From: Ancrocorticia populi
GTDB taxonomy: Bacteria > Actinomycetota > Actinomycetes > Actinomycetales > Actinomycetaceae
Reading direction: 5' to 3'
DNA length: 64,000 nt
Assembly: GCF_003123745.1 (NCBI RefSeq)
Contig: NZ_QETB01000007.1
Location: forward strand, 1-64,000
Numbering within the stretch: the stretch's first letter is position 1; every line of letters starts with the position of its first letter. Of this stretch, positions 27,283 to 36,144 are shown one piece after another. The notes below the pieces were generated by a model, which saw nothing but the letters and a program-made list of their open reading frames with translations, was not told where the DNA came from and made no database searches. A program made the position numbers and the translations under genes.

Positions 27283-28335
27283 ATGAGTGCAAACTCAAAG
27301 GCAATTCTAGAAACACCCGGCAAGATGGTGTTCGAGGACTGTGATCGTCCTGCTCCGGGCCCAGATGAGGTGCTTGTGCAGATCGCGCGAGTTGGCATGT
27401 GCGGTTCCGATATTCATGGGTTCAAGTCCGGACCTTACATTCCACCCCAGCCGGGTCAGGAAGTTGGCCTTGGGCATGAGCCAGCGGGCATCATCGCCGA
27501 CGTTGGCGAGAACGTGACGGATTTGAAGGTTGGGGACCGCGTTTGCCTCGAGCCGGGCGTTCCATGCTACCGCTGCGAGTTCTGCTTGGCTGGACACTAC
27601 AATGTATGCCCCAACGTCGATTTCATGGCGACTGCTCCCAACTACAAAGGCGCCTTCGCCAAGTTCATTACGCACCCCGCACATCTGACGTTTAAGCTCC
27701 CCGATTCCATGAGCCTAGACGAGGGCGCACTGGTTGAGCCCGCGTCCGTTGCTACCCACGCGGTACAGATGGCCGGGAACCTCCTTGGAAAGACGGCTGT
27801 GGTGCTCGGTGGCGGTGCAGTTGGCCTCATGGTTTCAATGGTTGCCAAGATGGCTGGCGCGAGGGCAATCGTCGTCGTCGATATTCAGGAACGGCGCCTT
27901 GAAAAGGCGCGCGAGCTCGGTGCTACGGCGGCGTTCAGCGGAAGTGACCCGGACGTTGCCGCAAAGATCAAGGACATCGTAGGTCAATACGGTGCGGACG
28001 TAGTTTTCGAAACCGCGGGAGCAATCCCCACCGTGAAGCTCGGGCTCAATGTAGTCAAGCGCCGCGGGAAGTTCATGATCGTGGGAACCGTGCCTGGGGA
28101 GGCGCCAATCTCCTTCCTCGCAATCAACCGCGAAGTGACCATGCAGACAGTATTCCGCTACTGCAACTCCTATCCAACAACGATCGAATTGATTCGTTCG
28201 GGCGCTCTTGATGCTTCAGCAATAGTTGATAAGCACTTTGATTACGAAGATATTCAGGAGGCCTTCGAGGTTGCGGCAAACCATGCCGATACTTTCACGA
28301 AGGCCGTGGTTGTGGTTGATTCCAGCCTTTCCTAA
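27283..28335 (+). CDS. Sorbitol/xylitol dehydrogenase-like zinc enzyme
   Basis: This 350-residue medium-chain dehydrogenase is close to the sorbitol/xylitol dehydrogenase group. The block VGMCGSDIHGF holds the catalytic Cys, GLGHEPAG the His-Glu pair, and EPGVPCYRCEFCLAGHYNVC the structural zinc cysteines. The nucleotide-binding motif is VLGGGAVGLMVSMVAKMAGA. It would oxidise a polyol to a ketose with NAD+. It starts 96 bases after the second transporter; a small hairpin, gcgctgc/gcagcgc, lies in between. Together with the kinase, epimerase and aldolase downstream, it supports polyol catabolism. Confidence 0.88.
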   Translation: MSANSKAILETPGKMVFEDCDRPAPGPDEVLVQIARVGMCGSDIHGFKSGPYIPPQPGQEVGLGHEPAGIIADVGENVTDLKVGDRVCLEPGVPCYRCEFCLAGHYNVCPNVDFMATAPNYKGAFAKFITHPAHLTFKLPDSMSLDEGALVEPASVATHAVQMAGNLLGKTAVVLGGGAVGLMVSMVAKMAGARAIVVVDIQERRLEKARELGATAAFSGSDPDVAAKIKDIVGQYGADVVFETAGAIPTVKLGLNVVKRRGKFMIVGTVPGEAPISFLAINREVTMQTVFRYCNSYPTTIELIRSGALDASAIVDKHFDYEDIQEAFEVAANHADTFTKAVVVVDSSLS

Positions 28336-28366
28336 GTAGCAGTTCCTATTAGAAAGGTCCGAACCG

Positions 28367-29356
28367 ATGACTCCAGTAGACGTGATCTGCGTTGGTACTT
28401 CCGTCGTGGATATACCACTCCAGCCCGTAGACCGTACCGTATTCGATTCCGTCTCCTATCCAGTTGAAGATGTCTCGATGCGAGTAGGCGGGGATGCCCT
28501 CAACGAGTCCATCGTGCTTTCCAAACTCGGGTCGCGCGTAGGGCTTGTCAGTGCAGTAGGAGCCGATGCTGCCGGCGAGTTCATCATCCAGACCGCGCGG
28601 GAGGCCGGCGTAGATGTGACGGGTGTTTCGGTCCAACAGCGGCTCACAACCTCGCTAAATGTGGGCCTAGTTGCACCAGATGGTGAACGCACGTTTATTA
28701 CGAACCGGAACGGAAGCCTGTGGAAGACCGAAGAATCCGATATTGACGTATCGGGCTTTCTTGGTAGCCCTGGGGCAACCGAGGAGACCGTAGTATCAGC
28801 ACCGAGGATCTTGGCTTTCGGCAGCATCTTCAATAATCCATTGCTGTCTGGCGATTGGATCGCAAGGCTATTCGCCGCTGCGAAGGCAGTAGGGATGACT
28901 ATCTGTGCAGATATGGTTCCTAGTCGTATCGGAGCAGGACTCGACGATATCGCCGAAGCGCTCGGCTACGTTGATTACTTCTTCCCCAATGAAGATGAAG
29001 TTATTGACCTGACAGGCGCACGAGACGGTGCCGAAGCCGCCGCAACGCTTCTCGACAAGGGCGTGGGCACTGTTGTCCTGAAGACGGGCAAGCGTGGTTG
29101 CACATTGTTCACGGCAGGCCAAGAGCCCATCTCGATTCCAGCGTTCGTGCGTGATGACCTAGACGCCATCGACACCACTGGAGCGGGGGACAACTTTGCC
29201 GCAGGTTTCATCCGCGCACTTGTTGATAACAAGACACCTCAAGAATGTGCAGTATTCGCTAACGCGGTGGCTGCGGTTTCGGTTGGCGGCCTTGGGGCAA
29301 CGTCCGGCGTGCAAAGCAAAGCGCAAGTAGACGAATTTCTGGCAAGCCGGAGTTAG
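28367..29356 (+). CDS. PfkB-family carbohydrate kinase
   Basis: This 329-residue ribokinase-like protein has the N-terminal GGDALNESIVLSKLG (the PfkB signature 1 region) and the C-terminal DTTGAGDNFAAGFIRAL (signature 2), with the catalytic Asp in GAGD. It phosphorylates a sugar or ketose with ATP. Given its neighbours, the likely substrate is the ketose made by one of the dehydrogenases. The gene is 31 bases after the dehydrogenase gene and 44 bases before the aldo-keto reductase gene, so co-transcription is likely. Confidence 0.88.
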   Translation: MTPVDVICVGTSVVDIPLQPVDRTVFDSVSYPVEDVSMRVGGDALNESIVLSKLGSRVGLVSAVGADAAGEFIIQTAREAGVDVTGVSVQQRLTTSLNVGLVAPDGERTFITNRNGSLWKTEESDIDVSGFLGSPGATEETVVSAPRILAFGSIFNNPLLSGDWIARLFAAAKAVGMTICADMVPSRIGAGLDDIAEALGYVDYFFPNEDEVIDLTGARDGAEAAATLLDKGVGTVVLKTGKRGCTLFTAGQEPISIPAFVRDDLDAIDTTGAGDNFAAGFIRALVDNKTPQECAVFANAVAAVSVGGLGATSGVQSKAQVDEFLASRS

Positions 29357-29400
29357 ACATCTAAGTAAGAGCCGATAAGGCTAACAAGAGAGGAAACAGA

Positions 29401-30372
29401 ATGAAGATTGGAAACGTGGGACAGGATGTCTCTCGGATTGGCCTCGGCACGTGGGCGATCGGTGGCGGACCCGCATTTGATGGTGTTGATGCCGAAGATC
29501 TGGGTATCCAGACAATCCACGAGGGGCTAGCTCATAAGGTCAATCTCGTAGACACGGCGCCCGGCTACAACTTCGGACGTAGTGAAGAAATCGTTGGTAA
29601 GGCAATCGCGGGCAACCGTGAGGATTACGTCGTAATCACCAAGTGCGGCCTGATCTGGGACGGAGAGGGGTCATTCTTCAACAAGGTTGGTGACCGCGTC
29701 CTGAACCGTTCCTTGGATCCGGCATCGATCGAACGAGAGCTTGAGGCGAGCCTGACGCGCCTTGGAACCGACTACATCGATATCTACATGACGCACTGGC
29801 CCGCGATTGAGCCATTCAACACGCCTATCGCAGAGACTGTTGAGTACCTCATGGGGCTGAAGGAAAAGGGGCTGATTCACGGAATTGGCGCCGCCAATGT
29901 GGACTCGAATCAGGTTCGCGAGTACTTGAAGTATGGCGATCTTGATATCGTGCAGATGCGCTACAGCATCCTTGACCGCACGGTCGAAAAGGATCTCATG
30001 CCCGTCTGTATCGAAAACGGCGTGACGGTCCAGGCGTACTCGCCTCTCGAAATGGGAATTCTTGCCGGCGCTGTTCCGCGCGGATACGTGCCTCCCGCCG
30101 GGAACGCTCGCGCAGGTAAGAAGTGGTTTGAGCCCGCCAATCTGGAGCTGGCTCAGGACATGCTGGACGCGTGGGCGCCGCTTCGCGAGAAGTACGATTG
30201 TTCCTCGGCCGATCTAGCGATCGCATGGATTCTGGCTCAGGATGAAAACGTCACGGTCCTCAGCGGCAGCACCCGGCCCGAGGAGATCAGCGAGAACGTA
30301 CGCGCGATGAGCATCAATCTCTCGGACGAAGACGCAGCCTGGATGCGCGGCTACGCGGAGAAGATCGGTTAA
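29401..30372 (+). CDS. Aldo-keto reductase
   Basis: This 323-residue (alpha/beta)8 oxidoreductase shows the AKR catalytic tetrad: Asp and Tyr in VDTAPGYNFGRSEEIVGKAI, Lys in ITKCGL, and His in YMTHWP. The cofactor-binding end STRPEEISENVRA is present. Such enzymes interconvert sugar carbonyls and alcohols with NAD(P)H. The subfamily resembles general stress and sugar AKRs (YajO/IolS-like). Start: agaggaaacag precedes the ATG. It may reduce or oxidise an intermediate of the cluster; the direction is unknown. Confidence 0.87.
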   Translation: MKIGNVGQDVSRIGLGTWAIGGGPAFDGVDAEDLGIQTIHEGLAHKVNLVDTAPGYNFGRSEEIVGKAIAGNREDYVVITKCGLIWDGEGSFFNKVGDRVLNRSLDPASIERELEASLTRLGTDYIDIYMTHWPAIEPFNTPIAETVEYLMGLKEKGLIHGIGAANVDSNQVREYLKYGDLDIVQMRYSILDRTVEKDLMPVCIENGVTVQAYSPLEMGILAGAVPRGYVPPAGNARAGKKWFEPANLELAQDMLDAWAPLREKYDCSSADLAIAWILAQDENVTVLSGSTRPEEISENVRAMSINLSDEDAAWMRGYAEKIG

Positions 30373-30403
30373 CCAGCCCTCCAATTTCGGCTTGTTGTGT
30401 TGT

Positions 30404-30437
30404 GCGTGGTCCGGTGGTTTTTACTGCCGGACCACGC
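30404..30437 (+). terminator. Hairpin between aldo-keto reductase and epimerase genes
   Basis: An 11-bp perfect stem (gcgtggtccgg 30404-30414 with ccggaccacgc 30427-30437) has a T-rich 12-base loop and no T run after it. It may partly terminate or process the transcript. A separate 14-base palindrome, ttctcatatgagaa (30486-30499), lies just before the epimerase start. Confidence 0.55.
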
Positions 30438-30519
30438 GTATAACCGCGAATTTTAACGACGACGATTTTTCCATTCCCCAACCAATTCTCATATGAGAAG
30501 GAAGAAGCGAAGAAGCATC

Positions 30520-31218
30520 ATGGAAAGAAAACTAAAGATCTCCACCGCAATTGGATGCGCGGATCTCTTAGACCTTGAACATCAAGTTCGTTACGTTGAT
30601 GAGCGTACCGATTTCATGCACCTAGACATCAAAGATGGCTATTACGTTCGCACGTTTGGTGTTGGCCCTGAGTTCACGGAAGCGATCAAAGGCATCGTTA
30701 CGAAGCCAATGGATGCCCACCTCATGATCCAGCGGCCGTGGGAATACCTTGAGACGTTTGCGAACGCTGGCGCAACGTGGCTGACTCCGCACGCGGACGT
30801 TATCGAGAACGTAGCCCTCGTGACAATCAATCAGATCAAGGAGCTTGGCTGTAAAGCGGGTGTAGCACTCAACCCGTCGCGACCGCTCGAATCGATTCGG
30901 TACTACCTGCCCTACCTCGACAAAGTCACCCTCATGCTCGTGGATGCCGGCATTGCTGGACAGCCGGTCATCAAGGAAATGTACGACAAGATTTCTACGC
31001 TGGCGCGCTTGCGTGATGATCTTGGACTCGACTTCCTCATTGAGGCCGATGGTTCGATGAACAAGTCCTTGTACGCAAACCTGTATCGTGCAGGTGCGGA
31101 CATGGTTGTGGCCGGACCTCCGGCGCTCTGGAACAATGATCCAGATTTCGAGCGTGCGTGGCAGATCCTCGAGGATGACGTGGCTCGTGAAACCGAGGGA
31201 GTGGAACGCGGCTACTGA
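30520..31218 (+). CDS. Ribulose-phosphate/allulose-6-phosphate 3-epimerase family protein
   Basis: This 232-residue TIM barrel belongs to the ribulose-phosphate 3-epimerase superfamily. Its closest recognisable relative is AlsE (D-allulose-6-phosphate 3-epimerase). Shared blocks are FMHLDIKDGYYVRTFGVGP, PMDAHLMIQRPWEYL, KAGVALNPSRPLESIRYYL, VDAGIAGQP and FLIEADGSMN. The usual M-D-G metal-site segment reads K-D-G here. It would turn a 3-epimeric ketose 6-phosphate into fructose 6-phosphate or similar. ATG 30520 is preferred to ATG 30493, which would add a Lys/Arg-rich tail made from the ribosome-binding region. It is the last gene before a terminator. Confidence 0.82.
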   Translation: MERKLKISTAIGCADLLDLEHQVRYVDERTDFMHLDIKDGYYVRTFGVGPEFTEAIKGIVTKPMDAHLMIQRPWEYLETFANAGATWLTPHADVIENVALVTINQIKELGCKAGVALNPSRPLESIRYYLPYLDKVTLMLVDAGIAGQPVIKEMYDKISTLARLRDDLGLDFLIEADGSMNKSLYANLYRAGADMVVAGPPALWNNDPDFERAWQILEDDVARETEGVERGY

Positions 31219-31232
31219 GTAGCGGATAGCTT

Positions 31233-31276
31233 AAATGGGCTGGGGTAGAGACGAGTTCTCTGCCCCAGCCCATTTT
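31233..31276 (+). terminator. Terminator closing the sugar/polyol cluster
   Basis: The arms aaatgggctgggg (31233-31245) and ccccagcccatttt (31263-31276) pair perfectly around a partly paired loop. The A-rich left arm and T-rich right arm allow bidirectional use. It sits between the epimerase gene and the convergent GntR-type gene. Confidence 0.88.
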
Positions 31277-31289
31277 CCTGCTTGGATAC

Positions 31290-32036
31290 CTACGTGATGT
31301 CATAAAAGAAGCGATAGCGATTAGCCGCAATATACTGCCTACCTACATAGATCAGCTCGCTGTTCGTATCGAGCATCTCGCGGTACAACAAAAACAGGGG
31401 ATCCCCAACAAGAACCGAGAGCATGTCCGCATGCTGCTTCGTCGCAGCAATAGCATCGATGTAGGAATTCTCGGAGCTGCCCACCTGCACGCCGTGATCC
31501 CTCAGTGCCTGAAAGAGTGAACCATCTAGCGGTTCCTTCAGCAAGAACTTGAATCGGGGGAGCGGGTAGTAATTGTTTTCCACCATAATGGGCGAATCGT
31601 CAGCGAAATGTACCCGCTGAATGTAGAGGATGCCATCGTTATGGAACTCCGGGCGGGAGGCAATACCCGAAGGAGCTGAGGAGATCACCTCCCGCAGCAT
31701 CACCGCAGCGGTTGGAACCATGCCACTCATTAAAGCCGATTCAGTGAAACTTGACGCATGCTCGATCTTGCGGGCCATCTTGCGCTCGCGGACAAACGTT
31801 CCCTTGCCCTGCCGCTTGACCAAGAGGCCGTGCTGGCACAGTTCATCGATTGCGCGCCTGATGGTTATTCGGCTGACCCCATACATCTCAGCCAACTCAG
31901 GTTCCGTGGGAATCTTCTGGCCGGGGGAGTACGTGCCCGAATCTATGGCTGCTTTGAGAGACTTTTCGACCTGAGTAAAGAGCGGATCCGTGCTCGTCTT
32001 ATCGAGCGATATCTCTCCAACAATCTCATTGTTCAC
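31290..32036 (-). CDS. GntR/HutC-family transcriptional regulator
   Basis: This 248-residue regulator has an N-terminal winged helix (about residues 18-85) with PTEPELAEMYGVSRITIRRA and the wing LVKRQGKGTFV. A C-terminal UTRA ligand-binding domain (about 105-245) is recognisable by VENNYYPLPRF and LFLLYREMLDTN. UTRA domains sense small molecules, often sugar phosphates. The gene faces the sugar/polyol cluster and is the obvious candidate to control it and itself. Confidence 0.88.
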   Translation of the reverse strand: MNNEIVGEISLDKTSTDPLFTQVEKSLKAAIDSGTYSPGQKIPTEPELAEMYGVSRITIRRAIDELCQHGLLVKRQGKGTFVRERKMARKIEHASSFTESALMSGMVPTAAVMLREVISSAPSGIASRPEFHNDGILYIQRVHFADDSPIMVENNYYPLPRFKFLLKEPLDGSLFQALRDHGVQVGSSENSYIDAIAATKQHADMLSVLVGDPLFLLYREMLDTNSELIYVGRQYIAANRYRFFYDIT

Positions 32037-32322
32037 TTAGCACTCCTCTTTCTTCACTACACACCTAGCGTTTGGAGCGGCGGGCCGAGCCACGATCTCT
32101 GTGAAAGCTGACTCTGCGCGTCATATTACCGGCTATAGGGTGCCAGTATCGTGATATCACCTTCGACGATCAGTGTTGTCAAAGCCAGATGTGGCAATCT
32201 AGCATGACCATGAGCTTCGATTCCCTGACCGAGTTCCGCGCAATATCAAGAGGAAGCCAAGGCATTGCGCTCATATCGAACTCATGCTGAGCCTGACGAA
32301 AGATTGATAGCAACAAAGCGAA
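32037..32322. other. Intergenic region upstream of the GntR-type gene
   Basis: About 290 bases without a supported gene. It contains cgtcatattaccggctata (32119-32137), resembling the operator region of the sugar/polyol cluster, and a 10-base palindrome, gtgatatcac (32151-32160). A 28-codon ORF at about 32207 has no supporting feature. The rest shows nothing I recognise. Confidence 0.4.
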
Positions 32323-32375
32323 TGTGCATGGCCTTGCCAGCACATGCACTACCCCGTCGCGATCCCCCAGAAAAC

Positions 32376-33323
32376 CTACCTGTAGGGCCAGTAGTATTGC
32401 TTTTGCGCGCCCTTCTTCTTTCTAGGCAGCCGATGACCATACGGGCCGATTACTTGGTCAAATACCTCACCTGAGTCGAGGAGATCGAATGCGAACGCAC
32501 TCCGACGATCATGTCCAGAGCCAGATGACTCCCACGAATCGTGGTCAATTCTTAGCAGGGCACGGGTGACTCCGCGATGCACAGCAGCTGCATACTCTAT
32601 ACCTCTTCTCTTGACTTCCCATGGCGCGTAGTTGAACCACCCCGCGGCTGACTCTCCGATCGATTGGTAGTTTTTGATCCGCCCAGTCTGAGTCAACCAC
32701 TCGGATTTGTAGCCATAGCCATGGCGAAGGTAACCACCGGGCATACGCTCGTTTTTGTTTTCGGTCCAAGGTCCTAGCGTTACCAAAAGAAGAGGGATAT
32801 CCGTTTGCAACGGTGGCGCAGCCATCTCGTCGTACAGATCCTGCAGGAGCATGATCCCATGCCCGCGCGATGCTTCTCTCCTCGCGTTGGCCAGCTGGCT
32901 CGTGCATCCTTCAGGAACCCTGACCTTGCGATCCACCCTCGTTTGGATCGGCATCGAATGGAGAAGATCAATACACGCTGCCTCTACTGAGGTGTATTCC
33001 GGGCCGGACTTCATTCCATAACGAATAATCCAGATCTCCGGTTCGAAACCTGTCGATCGGATGGCACGGATCTGAGCGATCTTGGCCTTTACGTCAGTCT
33101 CTTCAAATTCTGCGGTCTCGTCTTCGCCCAACATCGCTTCCCAGCCGTGTGAAGCAAAGCGTGTGCCTCTACCCTTCCCAACGTAGAACGGTATCCCAGT
33201 CTGCGGATCAACAAGCATGTACACGTACAGGCCTAATTCGTCAGCAACTTGCCGCTGCACTGCTTCGTCGAGTGGCTTCATGGCGTGCGTTGGTTCTCCT
33301 TCTAATACACGTTCACTCCTCAT
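32376..33323 (-). CDS. GIY-YIG nuclease-like protein (LEM-3-like)
   Basis: This 315-residue protein has a GIY-YIG nuclease-like core near its N-terminus: LYVYMLVDPQTGIPFYVGKG followed by RGTRF. The VYM and YVG tripeptides occupy the GIY and YIG positions, and the motif Arg is present. A long C-terminal part of unknown fold contains many Trp/Tyr residues and ends with basic KKKGAQKQYYWPYR. The start is uncertain: ATG 33323 has ggaagg just before, while ATG 33281 and in-frame ATGs up to 33374 are possible. It is divergent from the 748-residue nuclease-like gene 175 bases away. A DNA-acting or defence role is plausible but unproven. Confidence 0.7.
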   Translation of the reverse strand: MRSERVLEGEPTHAMKPLDEAVQRQVADELGLYVYMLVDPQTGIPFYVGKGRGTRFASHGWEAMLGEDETAEFEETDVKAKIAQIRAIRSTGFEPEIWIIRYGMKSGPEYTSVEAACIDLLHSMPIQTRVDRKVRVPEGCTSQLANARREASRGHGIMLLQDLYDEMAAPPLQTDIPLLLVTLGPWTENKNERMPGGYLRHGYGYKSEWLTQTGRIKNYQSIGESAAGWFNYAPWEVKRRGIEYAAAVHRGVTRALLRIDHDSWESSGSGHDRRSAFAFDLLDSGEVFDQVIGPYGHRLPRKKKGAQKQYYWPYR

Positions 33324-33497
33324 CATACCTTCCAAACCTTGGATAGCTCTCTTCGGATACGGCATCCTATCCATGTCGCAATAGACGAGGAATCTATTGA
33401 CTTAGAAAATGTGCAGCACGTCAACGAGGTGACTGGCGTACGATTGCAATGGCCATGAGATTGGTGCCGTTCAAGCGCTGAAAAGTGAGGGGACAAA

Positions 33498-35744
33498 GTG
33501 TCCGAGGGATTGACAGCATTATACCGCGGCCGCGTGTCAATACGCCCCTGGCGGGTCGGGGTCCTTGCAGATGTTACCGACTTGGATGAATTAGGTTCTG
33601 TCATAGCCCAGCTATCAAGAGTCTGGGGTGGGCTGTACATGCCCATTTTTGACACGGCCCTAGATGAAGATACTCTACGCAGGGAAGTTGAGAGGTTTGA
33701 TGTAGATAGCGTTTATGCTGAGAACCCACCGGATGAGCTGGTCGAGTTCCTCCGTAAACACTCCTGCGAGTGGAACGGGCGGGCCGAGCTTGGTCCTTTT
33801 GGGGACGAAAGGGGGCTCCTCGGAGCAAATGCGCTTCTGGCATCCGCACGAATCGAACAAGATGCATGGCACGGTCCAACTGCTCCGGCGATTGCAGTCG
33901 CCGCCTATCTAGGAAAGGAAATCACAAGTGATAAACAGGTGTCTGGCCGTCCGATCAATGACACCACGAGCCTTCTCAAGCTTGCGACGAGCTTCGTTCG
34001 TCCGACCCCACCTGGCTTTGTTATCTTGCGTGATCAGAATGGTCAGGATGTGATCCAGTTCTGGAATTGTCGTTCCCTATCAAATAACACTTACCCGCTA
34101 ACCCAAGATTCGGCCGAGTTCAATAACGCAGTGCTTGCGGATGTCCCCGATGTCACCGGCTTTCTGCAGTCTTCACCGACTGGCGCGCAACGTGAAGTAC
34201 CGGTCGAGATTCCAGTGTGGGGATATGATGATCTCGACATAGCGGAACAGGAGCGGCTAGACGAGTGGGCCAAGAAACAACATTCTGAGCTAATCCCCCT
34301 TCCCAGAAAGGAAGCGCTGAAAGGGTCAAGGTTCCCCGGCTTTGAGCGAATTCTTTCAAACAGTTTCCGCATTAATGTTGGCGCAACAACAAGATTGATT
34401 CCCCTCGACATTCCAGAATTACCCCTTCGGGACAACTTGGGGTTTTTCCCAGGAATCGTTGCTGCGGAGGTCGGTTTTCGCGAAGCTTCAGGCGTAGATC
34501 CGCGACTTACCCTCTCTATCCCTCCGTATCGGCGCCATGCTAAGTTGATTGATCGACCGGGCTACGGTGCGGATCAGACTCGGATCTCGTCTGTTGGGCC
34601 GGTGCTTGGAATCCAAGCGAATTTGGACGAAATCTCAGTCTTGAATGCATACCAAATGGACGTGATGCGGTTACTTTTTGATGACGATTTGGTGGTTGTC
34701 GGGCAATCAGACGAGGGAAAGTTCCAGACTCGTGCCGCGGAACTCTTCGGCGGTCCGTTGACGGCGCATCTGAACCAACCAGGTGTCCGCGCAGCAATCC
34801 AAGAGGCTGGCACACGCATGAACGGGCTCACGCAACAGCATCTTGAAAATACAGTATCTTCCCACCGAGGTGAATGGCCTGATGCATGGCGCGCGTACAA
34901 TGAGACTCCACTGGATTACAGTCAGCGCCAGGTCCGTCTGCTTCTAAACTCAGGTATGTTTGTGCCCTTCCTGAGTATTGTATGTCCCGAATGTCGCACC
35001 GCGCTCAGACTTGCTCCTGAACAGCTCGGCACCGCTGTTAGATGTGAGTTTTGCGGGACCGACGTGCGACTGGCGCTGGCCCTCGCCCTGACGAAGCCTC
35101 AGTGGAGCTTCCGTCTTGCAGGCCACCTTCCCTCTTCGCGTGTGCAAGCTTTCCTCCCGGCGATGGCAGCGTCGGGAGTCCTTGCCAGCTTGAATAATCA
35201 CGTAGAAGGGCCCCGGCCAAATCATATGTTTGGCCTCGAAGTTCAGCTTCCAGGACAGCGCAAGGTGGAAGTTGATATTGCGATGATCATGAATGAGTCT
35301 GGATGGCTGGTTGTGCTCGGAGAAGTCAAGAATCATAATCCCATCGACTCAAACGATGTGAGGAATTTGTTCTCTCTCTGCTCCGCACTCCTCGCGCAGG
35401 GGGTTCTTGCGATACCGCTCTTCGCTACGTTCAAGGAAGACTTCTCGACAGAGGAACAGAGTGCAATCCGCGCAATGATGGATATGGTACCACGAAGAGT
35501 GTTTGTCAGGGGAAAACGACTGCCGCTTACCCCCCTTACACTTACGCGGAGAGATATGTCATTGCCCTTCCTTCATGATGATCATCCATGGCGGTGGGTC
35601 AAGCCCGGTGTAGGCACGGGATTGGTCGGAACTGCCTTGGAATCATGCAAGAAGAACCTTGGTCTTGAAGATGTGATATGGCAAGGCACCGACGAGCAAA
35701 GCCCACGATTCAGATGGGCTCCGCTTCCAGAAGACAGGGCCTGA
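33498..35744 (+). CDS. Large protein with zinc ribbon and PD-(D/E)XK nuclease-like domain
   Basis: This 748-residue protein has no family name I can give. Residues 1-480 show no motif I recognise. A zinc ribbon follows: C496-P-E-C499 and C516-E-F-C519. The C-terminal part has the layout of a PD-(D/E)XK nuclease core: D593 in EVDIAMI, then E609-V-K611 in VVLGEVKNHNPI, followed by a helix (DVRNLFSLCSALLAQGV) and a beta strand. The last ~90 residues are basic. GTG 33498 is preceded by gagggg. It lies beside a divergent GIY-YIG gene and about 3.5 kb from McrBC, so an anti-phage or DNA-damage role is likely. It is not a known restriction subunit that I can identify. Confidence 0.75.
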   Translation: MSEGLTALYRGRVSIRPWRVGVLADVTDLDELGSVIAQLSRVWGGLYMPIFDTALDEDTLRREVERFDVDSVYAENPPDELVEFLRKHSCEWNGRAELGPFGDERGLLGANALLASARIEQDAWHGPTAPAIAVAAYLGKEITSDKQVSGRPINDTTSLLKLATSFVRPTPPGFVILRDQNGQDVIQFWNCRSLSNNTYPLTQDSAEFNNAVLADVPDVTGFLQSSPTGAQREVPVEIPVWGYDDLDIAEQERLDEWAKKQHSELIPLPRKEALKGSRFPGFERILSNSFRINVGATTRLIPLDIPELPLRDNLGFFPGIVAAEVGFREASGVDPRLTLSIPPYRRHAKLIDRPGYGADQTRISSVGPVLGIQANLDEISVLNAYQMDVMRLLFDDDLVVVGQSDEGKFQTRAAELFGGPLTAHLNQPGVRAAIQEAGTRMNGLTQQHLENTVSSHRGEWPDAWRAYNETPLDYSQRQVRLLLNSGMFVPFLSIVCPECRTALRLAPEQLGTAVRCEFCGTDVRLALALALTKPQWSFRLAGHLPSSRVQAFLPAMAASGVLASLNNHVEGPRPNHMFGLEVQLPGQRKVEVDIAMIMNESGWLVVLGEVKNHNPIDSNDVRNLFSLCSALLAQGVLAIPLFATFKEDFSTEEQSAIRAMMDMVPRRVFVRGKRLPLTPLTLTRRDMSLPFLHDDHPWRWVKPGVGTGLVGTALESCKKNLGLEDVIWQGTDEQSPRFRWAPLPEDRA

Positions 35745-35970
35745 TTCAGAGCTACTATTTCGCTGCGACTAGCTCCTTCGGAGTGTTGTTAGAAACGAGA
35801 AAGACTCCGTAATACCAGTGTGTAGCCTTGCTGGACTTCGTACTCTGACACTGCAACGCATCGGTTTGTCTCAGCCCTTGTCTGCTGCGACGACGGTGTC
35901 GTAGAGGCTGACGTGGCGCTTTGTGAAGTCACTGTTGCCATGCTCGTGTCGACGGTCAAGAGCTTGCGGG

Positions 35971-36144
35971 TCAGAACTGGCACAAGGAAGTTTCTGGAGC
36001 CGTAAGCTGGTTCCACGATGAGTCGATGCGTTTCTGAACTGGGATGAGCATCTCCTCGACCAAATTGGAAGGCGTGAAGTCCTCTCCGTCGTCGGCAACG
36101 CGTAGCTTCGCCCAGACCAAAAGTTCGATCTCTTTGAGGTTCAA
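35971..36144 (-). pseudogene. Possible small gene or gene remnant
   Basis: A 57-residue ORF begins at a TTG with a good ribosome-binding site (gaaggag, seven bases upstream) and encodes a helical-looking N-terminus with phrases ELLVWAKLRVADDGEDFTP and SNLVEEMLIPVQKRI. The following protein-like sequence lies in other frames, so this may be the start of a gene broken by frameshifts. No family is recognised. Confidence 0.3.
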
